From positions 2,108,915-2,172,914 of the forward strand of contig CM042545.1 of the NCBI GenBank assembly GCA_023630585.1: a DNA stretch of 64,000 nt, written 5' to 3'. A model generated the notes under the pieces. That model searched no databases, was not told the DNA's origin, and saw only the letters and a program-made list of their open reading frames with translations. Both the position numbers and the translations under genes were made by a program. Below, in pieces: positions 20,825-32,860 of the stretch. Positions within the stretch are counted from its first letter, which is position 1; every line of letters starts with the position of its first letter. Source of the DNA: Cranoglanis bouderius. Its lineage: Eukaryota > Chordata > Actinopteri > Siluriformes > Cranoglanididae.

Positions 20825-21260
20825 TCTAGGTCAGTGTTCCACCAGCCCTGCTCTAACACATCAGTGATGACGAGATGAATAAGGTGTGCAGGGGAAATGC
20901 CACTATACAATATGCAGTGAACGGCCAGGATTAAGTGTGCACTTTCAATATTATAATAAATGGCCTGGAGGTACACTTACTGATCTAGTTATATAAGAAC
21001 TCCTCCCAAATACACACACACACAAATACAAACACACACACACTCTCACATACCTGCAGATCAAATCAAAGAGACAACATTGTTGATGAAACACACTCAC
21101 GCTCCTTCTCTTCATAACAGATGTCCTGTCACTGTGTATTTATCCCAGGAGAGTGTGTGTCTCTGCATGTTCCTTTGCAGTGTGTATGTGCACCTTAGTG
21201 TGTAGGTACATTATTATGTATTGCATTTAGTATAGTTAAAGTCTGTGTGTATACTATACT
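20825..21260. other. Intron 3 next to exon 3, no further gene
   Basis: CA-rich patches at 21011-21045. Nothing else seen. Confidence 0.6.
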
Positions 21261-21294
21261 GTGTGTGTGTGTGTGTGTGCGTGTGTGTGTGTAT
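21261..21294. repeat. GT microsatellite at the exon 3 donor
   Basis: GT run with one GC interruption, transcribed as (CA)n, starting about 10 nt past the exon 3 donor. Confidence 0.93.
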
Positions 21295-21304
21295 GTATAC
21301 TCAC

Positions 21305-21463
21305 ATATATACTGTGCTGTGTGTATCTCAGGTGTAGGTTGTGTAGTATGGCTCCCTCATGCAGGTCCTGTAACGATGCCATGTCCTCCACACCAGACAC
21401 ACTGCTACTGTGCATCTCATACACTCTCTGCCTGCTCAATGCATTTTGCTTGTAGGTGTACAC
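21305..21463 (-). CDS. myo10: Myosin-X coding exon 3
   Basis: Fifty-three codons (residues 41-93), from VYTYKQNALSRQ through VEDMASLQDLHEG to TQHSIY. VEDMASL corresponds to the conserved entry to the motor domain (V-DMASL in class X). Borders are gtttag|GTGTAC and AGTATATAT|gtgagt, phase 0 on both sides, so the exon is symmetric. The acceptor is preceded by only ttt between a (UG)n run and AG. The donor is followed within about 10 nt by a (CA)n run. The N-terminal part differs more from other myosin-X proteins than the rest, as is usual here. Confidence 0.88.
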
Positions 21464-21465
21464 CT

Positions 21466-21468
<3 letters not shown>

Positions 21469-21513
<45 letters not shown>
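21469..21513. repeat. (CA)22 microsatellite at the exon 3 acceptor
   Basis: Transcribed as (UG)n and separated from the exon 3 acceptor AG by only three bases (ttt). Confidence 0.96.
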
Positions 21514-21515
<2 letters not shown>

Positions 21516-21556
21516 ACACACAAACATTAAGAACGTAGGATGAGTGTCTGCATCAG

Positions 21557-21559
<3 letters not shown>

Positions 21560-21601
<42 letters not shown>

Positions 21602-21705
21602 GGAGTGCTTTACTCCAACACAGTGATTATGGTTTGGACAGTCATGGAAAATATACCAAGAACCAGAAATATTCCAACCAGAGTGAGAGAGTGACGGGAG
21701 AAAGC

Positions 21706-21766
<61 letters not shown>

Positions 21767-21947
21767 ACGTGTACGTGTACGTGTGTAAGTATATGTGATT
21801 GTAATTTATTGCTGTGCAGCTCCAGTGGAAGTGCCTGGCTAAGTGGCAGCTGTTTTTCTCATTATTTGTTTGAACATACATGTATAACCACAGCATGGAG
21901 GAAACACAGAACCCACTACACATTAACTTTGTGTGTGTGTGTGTGTC

Positions 21948-21982
<35 letters not shown>
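21560..21982. repeat. GT/GA microsatellite cluster in intron 2
   Basis: (GT)17 at 21560-21594, (GT)28 at 21710-21765 followed by gtacgtgtacgtgt, and (GT)n at 21931-21962 running into (GA)n to 21982. Confidence 0.93.
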
Positions 21983-22647
21983 AAGTTTTTTTCTTTTTAC
22001 AAAGTAAGAACAGACCATGTGCTACATTTTAATACTCTTTGTGAGCAGGAAACCCTTGGTGCTAGTGTGTCCATGTCCAAGCCCATGTGTGTGTGTGTAA
22101 AATTTATTGCTGTTACTGTGTAGGTCTACTGAAGTGGCAGCTGTTTCTCTAATTTCCCACATTATTTGTTTGAACGAGGATAGTAAGACAAACATATGTG
22201 TGTGTATGAGTGTGTGTATGAGTGCGTATGTAAGAAAATGAGCTCTCCTTTTACAGAGCATTTACAACAGAAATAAAAATAAGTAAATAACGAATAACTT
22301 CAAAGTGACACTGAAGGAAAAAAGAGAAAATAATAGAAAATTAAAAGACAACTAAATTGAATCTGTCAACTCTGCTTTCTTCACTTCCTGTTTCATCTGT
22401 TCTCAATTATTCTTGCTCCCTCTGCTTCCTCTGATCTCACCTTAGTGGGTAGCTTGTTCATTTTCCAGAATGGTTTCCATCTGAATAAATCCATTAAACC
22501 CATTAAACCTTTATATAATGGGTCCAGAACAAACATACTGCAATTAATATGGTGAGATTAGGACTGGAATGTGAGCAGTCCCTGAGTGTGATTGTGTGTG
22601 TGTGTATGTACTGTATGTGTATGTGTCTCATGCCCCTTCCATGCAAG

Positions 22648-22650
<3 letters not shown>

Positions 22651-22695
<45 letters not shown>
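22651..22695. repeat. (AC)22 microsatellite
   Basis: Pure AC run in intron 2. The sequence between 21983 and 23064 otherwise holds no recognisable gene. Confidence 0.93.
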
Positions 22696-22696
<1 letters not shown>

Positions 22697-23064
22697 CCAT
22701 CCACAGGATGTCCACAGGAATTAAACATTTCTCGCAGGAAAACATAACTCAGACCTGTGAGGGGAGCGGTGAAACTGATATAAGGGTCTTGTGCAGGACA
22801 ATGCCAAGATTTCTCTCTGAAATCTGCTGCCACCATAATGGCCAAAAAGAGCTTTGCAGTCTATGAAATCCATGATATCATTGTGCAAGAACATGACCAT
22901 GATTTACAAGATGCTGTGCTGATAGTGAAATAGAGGAAGAGGCATCTGAAACAGAGGACAATGTTGAAATCAATTTAGAACATGAGGACATTGATGTGCA
23001 GCAACATACTTAAAGGGATATATTCATGTAAAAAGAAAAAAAAAAAGTCCAAAATAGCATGGTC

Positions 23065-23522
23065 CTTGTCAGAGTAGAATGGCATGTGGGGCTTCCCCAA
23101 ACTGCTGCCACAAAGTTGGACGCACACAGTTGTCTAGAATGTATTTGTATGCTGTAGCATTATGATTTAAGTCCCAAACCATGACAATGCCGCTGTACAC
23201 AAAGCGACTTCCAAGAAGATCCAAGGTTGGTGTGGAAAAACTTGAGTGTCCTGCACAGAGCCCTGACCTCAACCCCACTGAACACCTCTGGGATGAACTG
23301 GAATGCCGACTTCGCCTGATCTCACTAATGCTCTTGTGGCTGAATAGACACAAATCCCCGTAGCCACACTCCAAAATCTAGTGGCAAGCCTTCCCAGAAG
23401 AGTGGAGGGCATTATAACAGCAAATGGGGACTAAATCTGGAATGGGATGTTTAACACTCACATATGGGTTTGATGGTCAGGTGTCCATATAGGACATACA
23501 GGTGTTTTGGCCATATAGTGTA
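23065..23522 (+). mobile_element. Tc1-derived short element (family F, copy 2)
   Basis: Keeps the transposase C-terminal block (SPDLNPTEHLWDELECRLR near 23261-23315) and the right end ttttggccatatagtgta. The left end is not recognisable. Frames are broken. Confidence 0.7.
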
Positions 23523-24092
23523 TATGGGTCAATTTTCACCCGTTACATAAAAGCTGTGAATTTCTTCATAATGTGAAGTCATGAACACAAATATAATATG
23601 TGAAGTACACACATGCTAGAGATAATCAAATAGAATATATGGCTCCTACATCCATATTAGCAATAGCAAAACCCATCAAATGCTCTAAAGTGTGTGTTTT
23701 GTAATGAAAATGAACGATCTATTGTAAGGTATATAAGATCATTATAGACAGTAAAACAATAAAAGTTAATCTGTGAGTCGTTGGTAAGTAGCGTCAAATG
23801 AAATTGTAGAGTAAAATATGTCATAGGACTGTTCTGAGGTGACGGAGTTGGTTATATGTATAGGACAGAATAAGACGAAACCATGATTATACGTTTTTCT
23901 TCCATTTTTGCGCATCAAACAGTAAATGGAATTAACTGCAGGTAGGAACTAAAGTTGTGAGTAGGGAAATGGGGGAAAAAAATAGCCATAGCACATGTGC
24001 CATAAGACTGGTCCGAAGAATCAGTTTAAGCCATTATATGGATATGTGGCTTTACCGCATCATAACAGATTTGCATCGTGTTGCGTGCATAT
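23523..24092. other. Intron 2 stretch without genes
   Basis: AT-rich, no coding signal, no repeat I recognise. Confidence 0.6.
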
Positions 24093-25337
24093 ATAACTCT
24101 GGAAAAAAATTAGACCACTGCAAAATGACCAGTTTCTCTGGATTTATTATTTATAGGTGTGCGTTTGAGTAAAATGAACATTTCTGTTTTATTCTATAAA
24201 CTACTGACAACATTTCTCCCAAACTGCAAATAAAAATATTGTCATTTAGAGAATGCATTTACAGAAAATGACAACTGGTCAAAAAGATGCAGTGTTTTCA
24301 GACCTCGAATAATGCAAAGAAAACAAGTTCATATTCATTTTTAAACAACACAATACTACTGTTTAAACTTAGGAAGAGTTCAGAAATCAATATTTGGTGG
24401 AATAACCCTCTCCATTAGTCTTTCATATTGTTGGGTGACTTTACGCCACTTGTGGCACAAAAATTCAAGCAGCACGGCTTTGTCTGATGGCCTGTGACCA
24501 TCCATCTTCCTCGTGATCACATTCTAGAGGTTTTCAATGGGGTTTAGGTCTGCAGATTGGGCTGGTCATGATCCACACTTTGATTGACCTGGCTGTGTGG
24601 CATGGAGCATTGTCCTGCTGGAAAAACCAATCCTCAGAGTTGGGGAACATTGTCAGAACAGAAGGGAGTATTCTTACAGGATAACCTTGTACGTGGCTTG
24701 ATTCATGCGTCCTTCACAAAGATGAATCTGCCTAATTCCAGCCTTGCTGAAGCACCCTCAGTTCATCCCCGATCCTCCACCAGATTTCACAGTGCGAGAC
24801 ACTGTGGCTTGTAGGCCTCTCCAGGTCTCCATCTAACCATTAGATGACCAGGTGTTGGGCAAAGCTGAAAATTCGACTCATCAGAGAAGTCCACTACGGT
24901 CCAATCCTTATGGTCCTTTGTGAACCTCAGCCTGGCTCTTCTTTGCATCTCATTGATGAAGGACTTTTTCTAGCTTTGAACTTTGACTTCAGCCCTGCTC
25001 TTAGGAGCCTGTTTTGAACTGTCCTCGCCATGCACTTCACCCCAGCTGTCGTTCTCCGTTCTTTTTGTAGGTCACTTGATGTCATCCTATGGTTGTTGAG
25101 TGAGATTCGAATGAGTTGGCGGTCATCTCGGTCAGTGGAGAGTTGTTTTTGCCCTCTGCCAGTCTGTAGCTTTGAGCAACCCGATGCTCATTGTATCCCT
25201 CTGCCAGTAAAACCAGAATAGATCCCTTCTTTTCCTCACTTAAAACTTTTCTTTTGGCCTGGTCAGTGGTTATTATGGATTCCAATTACTTCAATTCCAA
25301 TTGTTTTTGCCATCCAGCTGGTCCTATTGCAAGAGGA
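24093..25337 (-). mobile_element. Degenerate Tc1-like element (family E)
   Basis: Left end taactctggaaaaaaattag is a Tc1-type terminus. On the minus strand the transposase N-terminus is readable from 25277 (ITTDQAKRKVLSEEKKGSIL, then VAQSYRLAEGKNNSP), followed by frame breaks. The right terminal repeat is lost where another repeat begins at 25338. Confidence 0.7.
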
Positions 25338-25440
25338 TTCAATTCAATTCAATTCAGTTTTATTTGTATAGCGCTTTTAACAATGGACATTGTCCCAAAG
25401 CAGCTTTACGGAAATATATAAATTCAGGATATAATATATT
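25338..25440. repeat. Dispersed repeat fragment (attcaattcaatt family)
   Basis: ttttatttgtatagcgcttt and caatggacattgtcccaaag, then caggatataata. The same sequence begins the longer copy at 32298-32580. The class is uncertain. Confidence 0.7.
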
Positions 25441-25644
25441 CAGGATAGTGATGACCACAGCAGTGGTTTTTTAAAAATATACTTTTCCTTGTTAAATAAG
25501 ATTTGGTTTAGGTGATCACCTAATCAATACCTCATTAAATAAAACGAGGTGTGCATGTGTTGGAATTCAATAGACACTGGAATGGAATGGCTGCCATACA
25601 TGTAGAGAGGCTCATTAAAGAAAAATACGGAGTGGTCTCTTCAG

Positions 25645-26222
25645 GGCTATTCAGACAGTTTTTATGGGGAGGAGGGATAATAATAATTACCAGAGCTTCT
25701 CTGTGATTTTAATCCTGTGCGAACTGGTCATGTCAGTTATTTTACCGGACTTTTTCCGGACTGCGTGTTTTTACCCGCAGCGTCTTTTACCTTCTATAAA
25801 ACAGTGTGTTAAAATAACCCCAGGTTAAACTAATCCTGTGCGAATGCACTCTCCGTATTTGTTTAGGTAGTCGATTGATTCTCGACATTTAAGTCCAGTC
25901 ACCAAACGTCACTTTGACAGAGGGACATTTGTCAAACTTCCTGAAAAATCTCCTCCCAAACGGAATGATTATGTACCATTTGTTCAAACAGCGTTTGATA
26001 ACTTCGTTTTCCACAAACTGAAACGAAACATAACGGTTCAGCTCTCGTCCGGTTGTGGATTTTCTTTTGTTTCGTTTGTGCTGTGCTGTGATGGGTCGTC
26101 AGCACGTAAACGATGAAGACGGCCAATTTGGGAACTTCTACAGAAATCTCTTATCCCGTGCAAATTGCCCGTAAATATCACAGACGTCCGTAGAAAACTA
26201 ATCCCGTCCGAATAGGGCTTTA
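25645..26222. mobile_element. Possible short DNA element
   Basis: gggctattcagacag at the left and gtccgaatagggcttt at the right form a short imperfect inverted pair. Inside, taatcctgtgcgaa occurs twice (25710 and 25830 areas). No coding capacity. Ends are tentative. Confidence 0.4.
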
Positions 26223-26391
26223 ATATGGATATCAAATGAACGGCCACCAGATGCTCGTGTGAACGCAGGGTTAGTAAGAGAGATTTCAAATGTGTTTGAG
26301 TTCCTCTTGATATTAAATCTCATTTTATCCCTTAGTACACTGATAAACTCTGACAACCTTCATGGTAATAACTGACCTGCTACACCCAGGG

Positions 26392-26392
<1 letters not shown>

Positions 26393-26460
<68 letters not shown>
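26393..26460. repeat. (TG)34 microsatellite
   Basis: Pure TG run about 200 bp from exon 2 in intron 2. Confidence 0.95.
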
Positions 26461-26462
<2 letters not shown>

Positions 26463-26572
26463 AAATGAGACCATGCCAACTGTCAGGTGAGCCTCTTCTC
26501 TGAAGTCTGTAGAGCAGATGTTATGCTACGGTCTTCTGAATAATTGCTCTCTTTCATACACACACACACCAG

Positions 26573-26573
<1 letters not shown>

Positions 26574-26635
<62 letters not shown>

Positions 26636-26660
26636 AGGCACACACACCAGGCACACACGA
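26574..26660. repeat. CA microsatellite at the exon 2 donor
   Basis: A pure (CA)30 run (26574-26633) followed by cacacaccagg units up to the exon. Transcribed as (UG)n downstream of the exon 2 donor, the opposite polarity to the donor-side repeats of exons 3-5. Confidence 0.95.
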
Positions 26661-26670
26661 ATGGCTTTAC

Positions 26671-26769
26671 CTGTCCATAGTCGGTGCGGAAAACCACAAT
26701 GCCACCTGAGCAGGAGTCCACAGTGCTGGCCCAATACTGATCCTCCTCCCAGAGCCACACACGAGAACC
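26671..26769 (-). CDS. myo10: Myosin-X coding exon 2
   Basis: Thirty-three codons (residues 8-40), from GSRVWLWEEDQYW to VFRTDYGQ. The region corresponds to the N-terminal SH3-like subdomain in front of the myosin motor. Borders are tttgcag|GGTTCT and GGACAG|gtaaag, phase 0 on both sides. A (UG)n run lies about 15 nt upstream of the acceptor in the transcript, and a long UG-rich run starts about 15-35 nt after the donor. Identity is strong because RTDYGQ at an exon end followed by a VYTYKQ exon is the order in myosin-X. Confidence 0.88.
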
Positions 26770-26783
26770 CTGCAAACACACAG

Positions 26784-26811
26784 ACACACACACACACACA
26801 CACACACACAC
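26784..26811. repeat. (AC)14 microsatellite at the exon 2 acceptor
   Basis: Transcribed as (UG)n, about 15 nt upstream of the exon 2 acceptor (tgtgtttgcag). Confidence 0.95.
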
Positions 26812-27754
26812 TTTTATTTAATATAAAACTTACAAAGAAACGATTATTGTATAGATATCATTTTCAGGCATTGTTGTATTATTTATGAGTGTCTCTGAAA
26901 TACATTTAAATGATTTATTTCTATCTTCTGTGGGCGGTCTTTTGTGAACATTATGTTTTTATCTATTTTATCACACGCTGCCGCCTTCTTCCATTATTCA
27001 TTCATATTTATAAACACAGCCCCAGTGTTGATTCATTTTTATTAGTTGACTCGCATGTTGGAAGTTCTGACCTGAAACATGGCCACTGCTCATTAACCAG
27101 CTGTTTACTTAGCTGTAACCTGAGACTGCTCTGGCAAAATTGTGAGCTGGCTGCCTGCTCAGCAAAGAAAGAAACATGGTGAAGGAAGTTCCAGCGTCTA
27201 TTCACTTGTCATTTTAAGTTAGTTGCATCAGAGCTATACAAAACACACTTCACAGCTGACTGTGTACCTTCACTGAAATTGACGTCGATTGCAGTCATTG
27301 GCCGTCACTGAACACCGATCTCTCCTGATCTCTTGCCTTTGAACAGTATGTGAAGTCAGTTTTTGTCATTGCTGAACAGAAGCTTCACTAGATAACAACA
27401 AGCCCATTTTCACAACATAACCTCTTAAAAATCACACATAGCACAGTGTGATTTACTGCAAATCCCTTGCTAGTTAACGGCAAAGGCAACATGGCCGCAT
27501 ACAGAATCGCATGTAAACAGAGTAGCACTTTTTAAGTGAGTTATGCCGTATATACACACATTTGCTTTAGATCATTCAACATACAGACGTATTCGCGTGT
27601 TAAATCAATAACACTGACTATACGGTCTGCTGTCTGAGGAGAGTATATACATCATTCATCACAGTTAGATCGCTAGCTTGTGGCGAACAAAAGATAAACA
27701 TGGAGGTGTCCATGTTTTTGTCAAATGTGGCGAGGTTGAAAATCATTCAGATCA
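26812..27754. other. Intron 1, first part, no gene
   Basis: No coding signal. An imperfect palindrome aaacatggaggtgtccatgt (27695-27714) resembles the one near 3598. Confidence 0.55.
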
Positions 27755-28070
27755 CACACACACACACACACACATTTGTCATACTATTGTTGTGAGGACC
27801 ATCCATTGACATAAATATTAATGCAGCTAATTAATGCTATGCTACACCTAAAATGTAACCCTAACCTTCATCAGAAGGAAACAATTAGGCTATTTTATTA
27901 TTATTTCTTTTAAATAAATGCTGAAAAAACAAAAAAAACAAACCAGTTATCCTTGTGGGGACCAGATAAATGTCCCCACGAGGTTAAAACCACCAAATAT
28001 AAAACCTGATCCAATATAAAAATATAAAACCACCAAATATAAAACTTGATCCACTTAAAACCCCCTGATC
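27755..28070. repeat. CA-repeat-linked dispersed sequence and short tandem duplication
   Basis: A (CA)n run (27755-27774) is followed by atactattgttgtgaggacc, taaccctaacctt and cttgtggggaccagataaat. Similar text follows the CA run at 39483. At 27986-28056 a unit with aaaaccaccaaatataaaac is present twice in tandem. Confidence 0.6.
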
Positions 28071-28081
28071 CACCACTGAGG

Positions 28082-28083
<2 letters not shown>

Positions 28084-28147
<64 letters not shown>

Positions 28148-28278
28148 TTCCCATTAATGTGTCTGCTGATGGGATAAACACATGGTGATTTGGATAGGCA
28201 TGACTGGCTCTGAAGCCCACTGCACAAGAAAGAGCAATGAACCTTAACCCCATTTTCCTCCTCACACAAAGATGCCAC

Positions 28279-28353
<75 letters not shown>

Positions 28354-28654
28354 ATACCAGAACCACTTCAAGCAGTTAAAGAGATGCTCATGGTAATTTT
28401 GGTAGTTTTCTTTAAAACATCAAGTGAAAACTACATCCTTTAACTGATTAGTTTGAAAGCGGGATCAGGTGTCAATACATCATGGTGCCGAACTGGGATA
28501 GGAACACCCCTCTGTAATGATTACACCAAACGGAGTAAAATATGAGAATTTGCTCATTTTGAAAGGCATCCATAGCAATGAGTCTTTGTGTCCCTTCCAA
28601 TTTGTTTGTCTCCATGCTCCCTCTCTTTCACACAGACAACCTACTGTGTTCTGC

Positions 28655-28718
<64 letters not shown>
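28084..28718. repeat. Three long CA microsatellites
   Basis: (AC)31 at 28084-28145, (CA)34 at 28282-28349 and (CA)29 at 28660-28718. The short sequences between them show no coding signal. Confidence 0.95.
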
Positions 28719-28719
<1 letters not shown>

Positions 28720-30540
28720 CTGCGCTGGTCTGCTACACGACAGCTGTGCCCCTGGCCATCCGCACTGCCTCCCCAACAACAAAGCCTGACAATGTGTGTG
28801 TTCAAAACCTTCTTCACATAGCATGCACTGTGTCAGTAGCACCAAAGGGGTGTGAAACGACCCGACCTCTTTCCTACATTAGACGTGAAATTTGGAAATC
28901 CTTTCAGCCGCATTCTCTTCCGTTCACTTCCTCTATTTCACCAAACCGTTCATCAGTTGACGTCTTTTAGTGAACGACTGCCCAATCACAAGCAGTGCAG
29001 GCCAGAGACGCGACAACACGTTAGCTGAAATCGAGAACGCTGTGAATATAATAACAAACAGTGGAGCAATTTAGAGGAGGTGTACTTCTCAAAAGGATTT
29101 AAAAAGTCATGCTAAGATCAGGTCATGTTGGTGTCAAACACATAACAGGCGAGTGTCATAAAATATAGGAATCGGTGGGTTTCAAATGCAAACGCAGGCC
29201 ATGTGAAGGAGAGTAGGCTATATGAAACCTCACACATTACCCAGGGAAGGCTACATGCATATGGGATTGGGGTATTTTCAGTTTGTGTATTTATACAACC
29301 TGGATTTCTTGATAGGGTAAAAGTATAGCTTTTCTTTGCTTATTTATTCTGTCTAATGACTTTTCTATGGAACTGCCATGTCAAGCGAATTTGTAATCAA
29401 TATAGCAAGAAAAAAAAACCCAAAACAAAACAACAACATTGTGATTTGGGTGTCTATAAGGCATTTTGGCCTTATAAATAAAACTTGAACTGACAGACTA
29501 TGTTTTCACATTGTTTTGCCACAAATGTAGTACAAGGTTTTTTATTTTATTTTATATTTTACCAACTATATCACATAAAATACAAATTAGGAAATGTCTG
29601 AATTCTGGGTAACTACAAGTGATTTCCCAAACTAGCAAGAAAGCTATAACATTAGGAAGATTTCTGTTAGGTGTGGAACATCTGCACCACGAGATGCCAG
29701 CTACTGATGAGCAACGCCTCGTTTCAGAGAGCTTTGGAATGTGGAAATATGGGACCTTTGTTTGATTGCTTTTACACTAGGCATTTTTTTCCCCCTCACT
29801 CTCCAGTGCACATTTTACACGTAAGCCTATGGATTTGGTTGCAAGTCAGCTGAGGAGATCACATGCCAGAACGAAAATCGGTTGCCTTGTTGAAAAAAAA
29901 TAAATAAATTGTACACAGACTGTATTGCATTTCATTTATAACACTGAAAAGCAGAACCTTAATTGCATTCTTCTTACGCCGCTTTATTAAAAATTTTATT
30001 TAAAAACTTAAATAATACTCAATCCACAGTAGCCTTTTTTTTTTTAAGCATGAAATGCTCATGTTCAAGCTCCAAGTTTATCTGTCATGTGCACAAAATG
30101 TCAGGGACAGTTGTAAATTGAAAGGCTTGTAGTGAGGCTCGGGTACAGCTGTGCATTACAGAATATCGATACATAAGAAGATAAGGGGGACTTCATGTCA
30201 GAAGTGAATGTAATTTCCCGTTCCACTGCATTTCATGTCCATCGGCACGTGAAAGTCACGCTACACTTAAATACAATCACTGTCCAATCACAGCCCGAGG
30301 TTGTATTGCGGGGGTATGGATGTAATCGGGGGAGGGGAGAGGGGCCTGAAAGCATGATTTTCCAGGAGGCATTACCATCTACGCTGTAAACAAAAACACA
30401 GCTGTAAATTTTCCAGTAATATACTGTCAACTTGGGTAAATCTTACAGTAAACATATTTACAGTACTGTACTGTAATATCTTACGTATAAAATAACACAT
30501 AATCCAATACATTTGCTCACGCAGGATACAACTGAGCTGA
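28719..30540. other. Intron 1 stretch without genes
   Basis: No gene, RNA gene or mobile element recognised in this 1.8 kb. Confidence 0.55.
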
Positions 30541-30549
30541 AGTTTAAGG

Positions 30550-30640
30550 GTCCAACTGTGGCAGTTTTGAGGGTACTGGGATTTAAACACATGACCTTCT
30601 GATCTATAACACTGAGCCACTACAACGTCCCCCATTTAGC
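30550..30640 (-). mobile_element. tRNA-related SINE fragment (inverted partner)
   Basis: tactgggatttaaacacatg, accttctgatctataacact and gagccactacaacg are the inverse of the sequence at 30706-30770. Promoter-like boxes resemble a tRNA. Confidence 0.6.
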
Positions 30641-30699
30641 TCACATCGATTCAACCTCTTCTACCACAATTAACTCCGTTAAAAGATGGCACTGCATTG

Positions 30700-30880
30700 G
30701 ATCAGTGTGAGCTAGTTGTGGTGGTTCTGTGGTTACGGCTTCACGTTATAGATCAGAAGGTCACGTGTTCAGATCCCAGCTTACCAAATTGCCATGGTTG
30801 GGTCCTTGAGTAAGACCCTTAACCTTCAGCTTTAGTTGTATCCTGCATCGGCCAAATGAGCAAATATATTGGATTAGTGT
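30700..30880 (+). mobile_element. tRNA-related SINE
   Basis: gtggttctgtggttacggct (A-box-like) and aggtcacgtgttcagatccc (B-box-like), then tccttgagtaagacccttaa. Related copies: 30550-30640 (inverted), 58380-58545 (inverted) and a fragment at 14505-14560. Confidence 0.6.
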
Positions 30881-31576
30881 TATTTTATACTACATAAAAG
30901 ATTACAGTACTGTTTCCTGGCAACCCAGCTTGAATGACTATGTGTTAATATGACCACAAAAAATACTTACAGTTCACATCAGGAGCTATGAGTTACGTTA
31001 TCAGGTTTCTTAGAGTCACTTTCTGCGAGAAGTAGGATCCCGCCTCTAGAAAACTAGATTCTTCTTCATTTTTAACCTAAGTTACTGCAGTCATGTTGTC
31101 ATTTCTTGTTAACGCCATCATCGGTGTTAATCTGCTAATGTAAACCATCTGCTGGTCACTTTGTTAAAACATGTAAAACAGGAGGATGAAGTGTTTAATT
31201 GATATTGTTTCAGTGCTAGTCCACACAAAGCACGTGGATAGTGCTGTGTGTCCCCTGATGTAACACACCTGATCCTGATTATCAGCTAATTATCAGCTTG
31301 ATGTGGCCATGTTGGTGTGGCAGTGTTGGTGTGGCAGTGTTGGAACTGAGTAAACAAGAAGGTCTGTAGTGTTGCAGCCCTCCAGGCCATGAGACACTTT
31401 GGCTTCACATGCTACTGCTGTGTCTGAGCTAGTAATGGAAACATCAGCTCGAACCATTACATTTCAAACTCTCACTTCATCACTTCATCACTCACTCACT
31501 CTCTGTCTGCTTAGGTGCTTGAATTTTCTTTGTTGGTGCACTTTGCTCTGACAGAACTGCTGTTCCACATCAGCTG

Positions 31577-31614
<38 letters not shown>

Positions 31615-32297
31615 CCAATTTGAGCTTTAATAGCACTACACAGAAAATTACTATCAGCAAACCTAAACAGAATGCGTCTATCGAACCAAAACGTCATTCA
31701 CTCATCGTAATTGCACTCGAGCAAGTGGGACACTTGGTTTGTGGACACAATCAACAAAACCTTGAAAAAAAGCAGTTCCCACAAACCCAAGGCTACTGTA
31801 GTTTTATTTCTTGCTACCTTGCTATTAAAATATGTCAAAAGAAAGAAATTTATTATAACCATGGAAGATTATACACACACAAAGTGCATTAAATGAGTGT
31901 GTTTAATCTTTTGTTTATAATGGGTTTGTCTTTGAACAAGGAAAGCGAAAATGTGCCTTAACACGAAACAGCAAATACCGAGTGCCCTACAGGTATACAC
32001 TGCACTGCACTGTGGTTAAGCGTTAAGCATTGGACTCATTACAAATACTCTACAGTGGAAAATTTTAGTCAGACTAAAATAAAAAGAATTTCTTTTTACT
32101 TTATTTTACTGGACACAGTCTATGTTTATACCTTGAACACTCTACACAGGCACTTAGAGCAACAGATGTTATTTGTATTCCAATTATATAATTATATCGA
32201 CACTGTGTATGAGCCTTTTATCTATAGATGTAACTGGTTTACCTGCCTATAGTTAAGTACTCATGCAGAGTCTCATCTGGAACTGAAAGCTGGCAGT
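30881..32297. other. Intron 1 stretch; CA microsatellite only
   Basis: Holds (CA)17 at 31579-31613 and a short tandem duplication gttggtgtggcagtgttggt near 31312-31340. No gene. Confidence 0.55.
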
Positions 32298-32580
32298 TTT
32301 TCAATTCAATTCAATTCAGTTTTATTTGTATAGCGCTTTCAACAATGGATGTTGTCCCAAAGCAGCTTTACAGAAATATATACATTCAGGATATACATTT
32401 TAAATGTATGAATTTATCCCCAATGAGCAGCCAGAGGCGACGGTGGAAAGGAAAAACTCCCTGAGACGATATGAGGAAGAAACCTTGAGAGGAACCAGAC
32501 TCAAAAGGGAACCCATCCTCATCTGGGTGACACTGGATAGTGCGATTATAAATAAATAAATCCCTTCTATAAATGTACTA
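32298..32580. repeat. Dispersed repeat (attcaattcaatt family), longer copy
   Basis: Starts with attcaattcaattcagt, shares ttttatttgtatagcgcttt with 25338-25440, and continues with gaggcgacggtggaaagg and gaggaagaaaccttgagagg. It is a well-known type of repeat in teleost introns; I cannot assign its class. No TIR or A/B boxes are obvious. Confidence 0.7.
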
Positions 32581-32802
32581 ATGCTACATGGTCAAACAGT
32601 GCAGTTGTGTAACCAGGAAATGAATGATAGTTTTCACGTGACGTCTGTTAGGTTGAACTCCTCCACGTCTTTAATGTTTTTCCTTCTTAAATTTTTCTTT
32701 AATTTTGCATTATGTATGTATTTGCTTTGTCTGTGGCAATAGTGATCCAACTGTAATAATGCATAAGAAGCTCAAGATATTCGAAACATTTTGCCTAATA
32801 GT

Positions 32803-32804
<2 letters not shown>

Positions 32805-32858
<54 letters not shown>
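32805..32858. repeat. (AC)27 microsatellite
   Basis: Pure AC run in intron 1. Confidence 0.95.
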
Positions 32859-32860
<2 letters not shown>

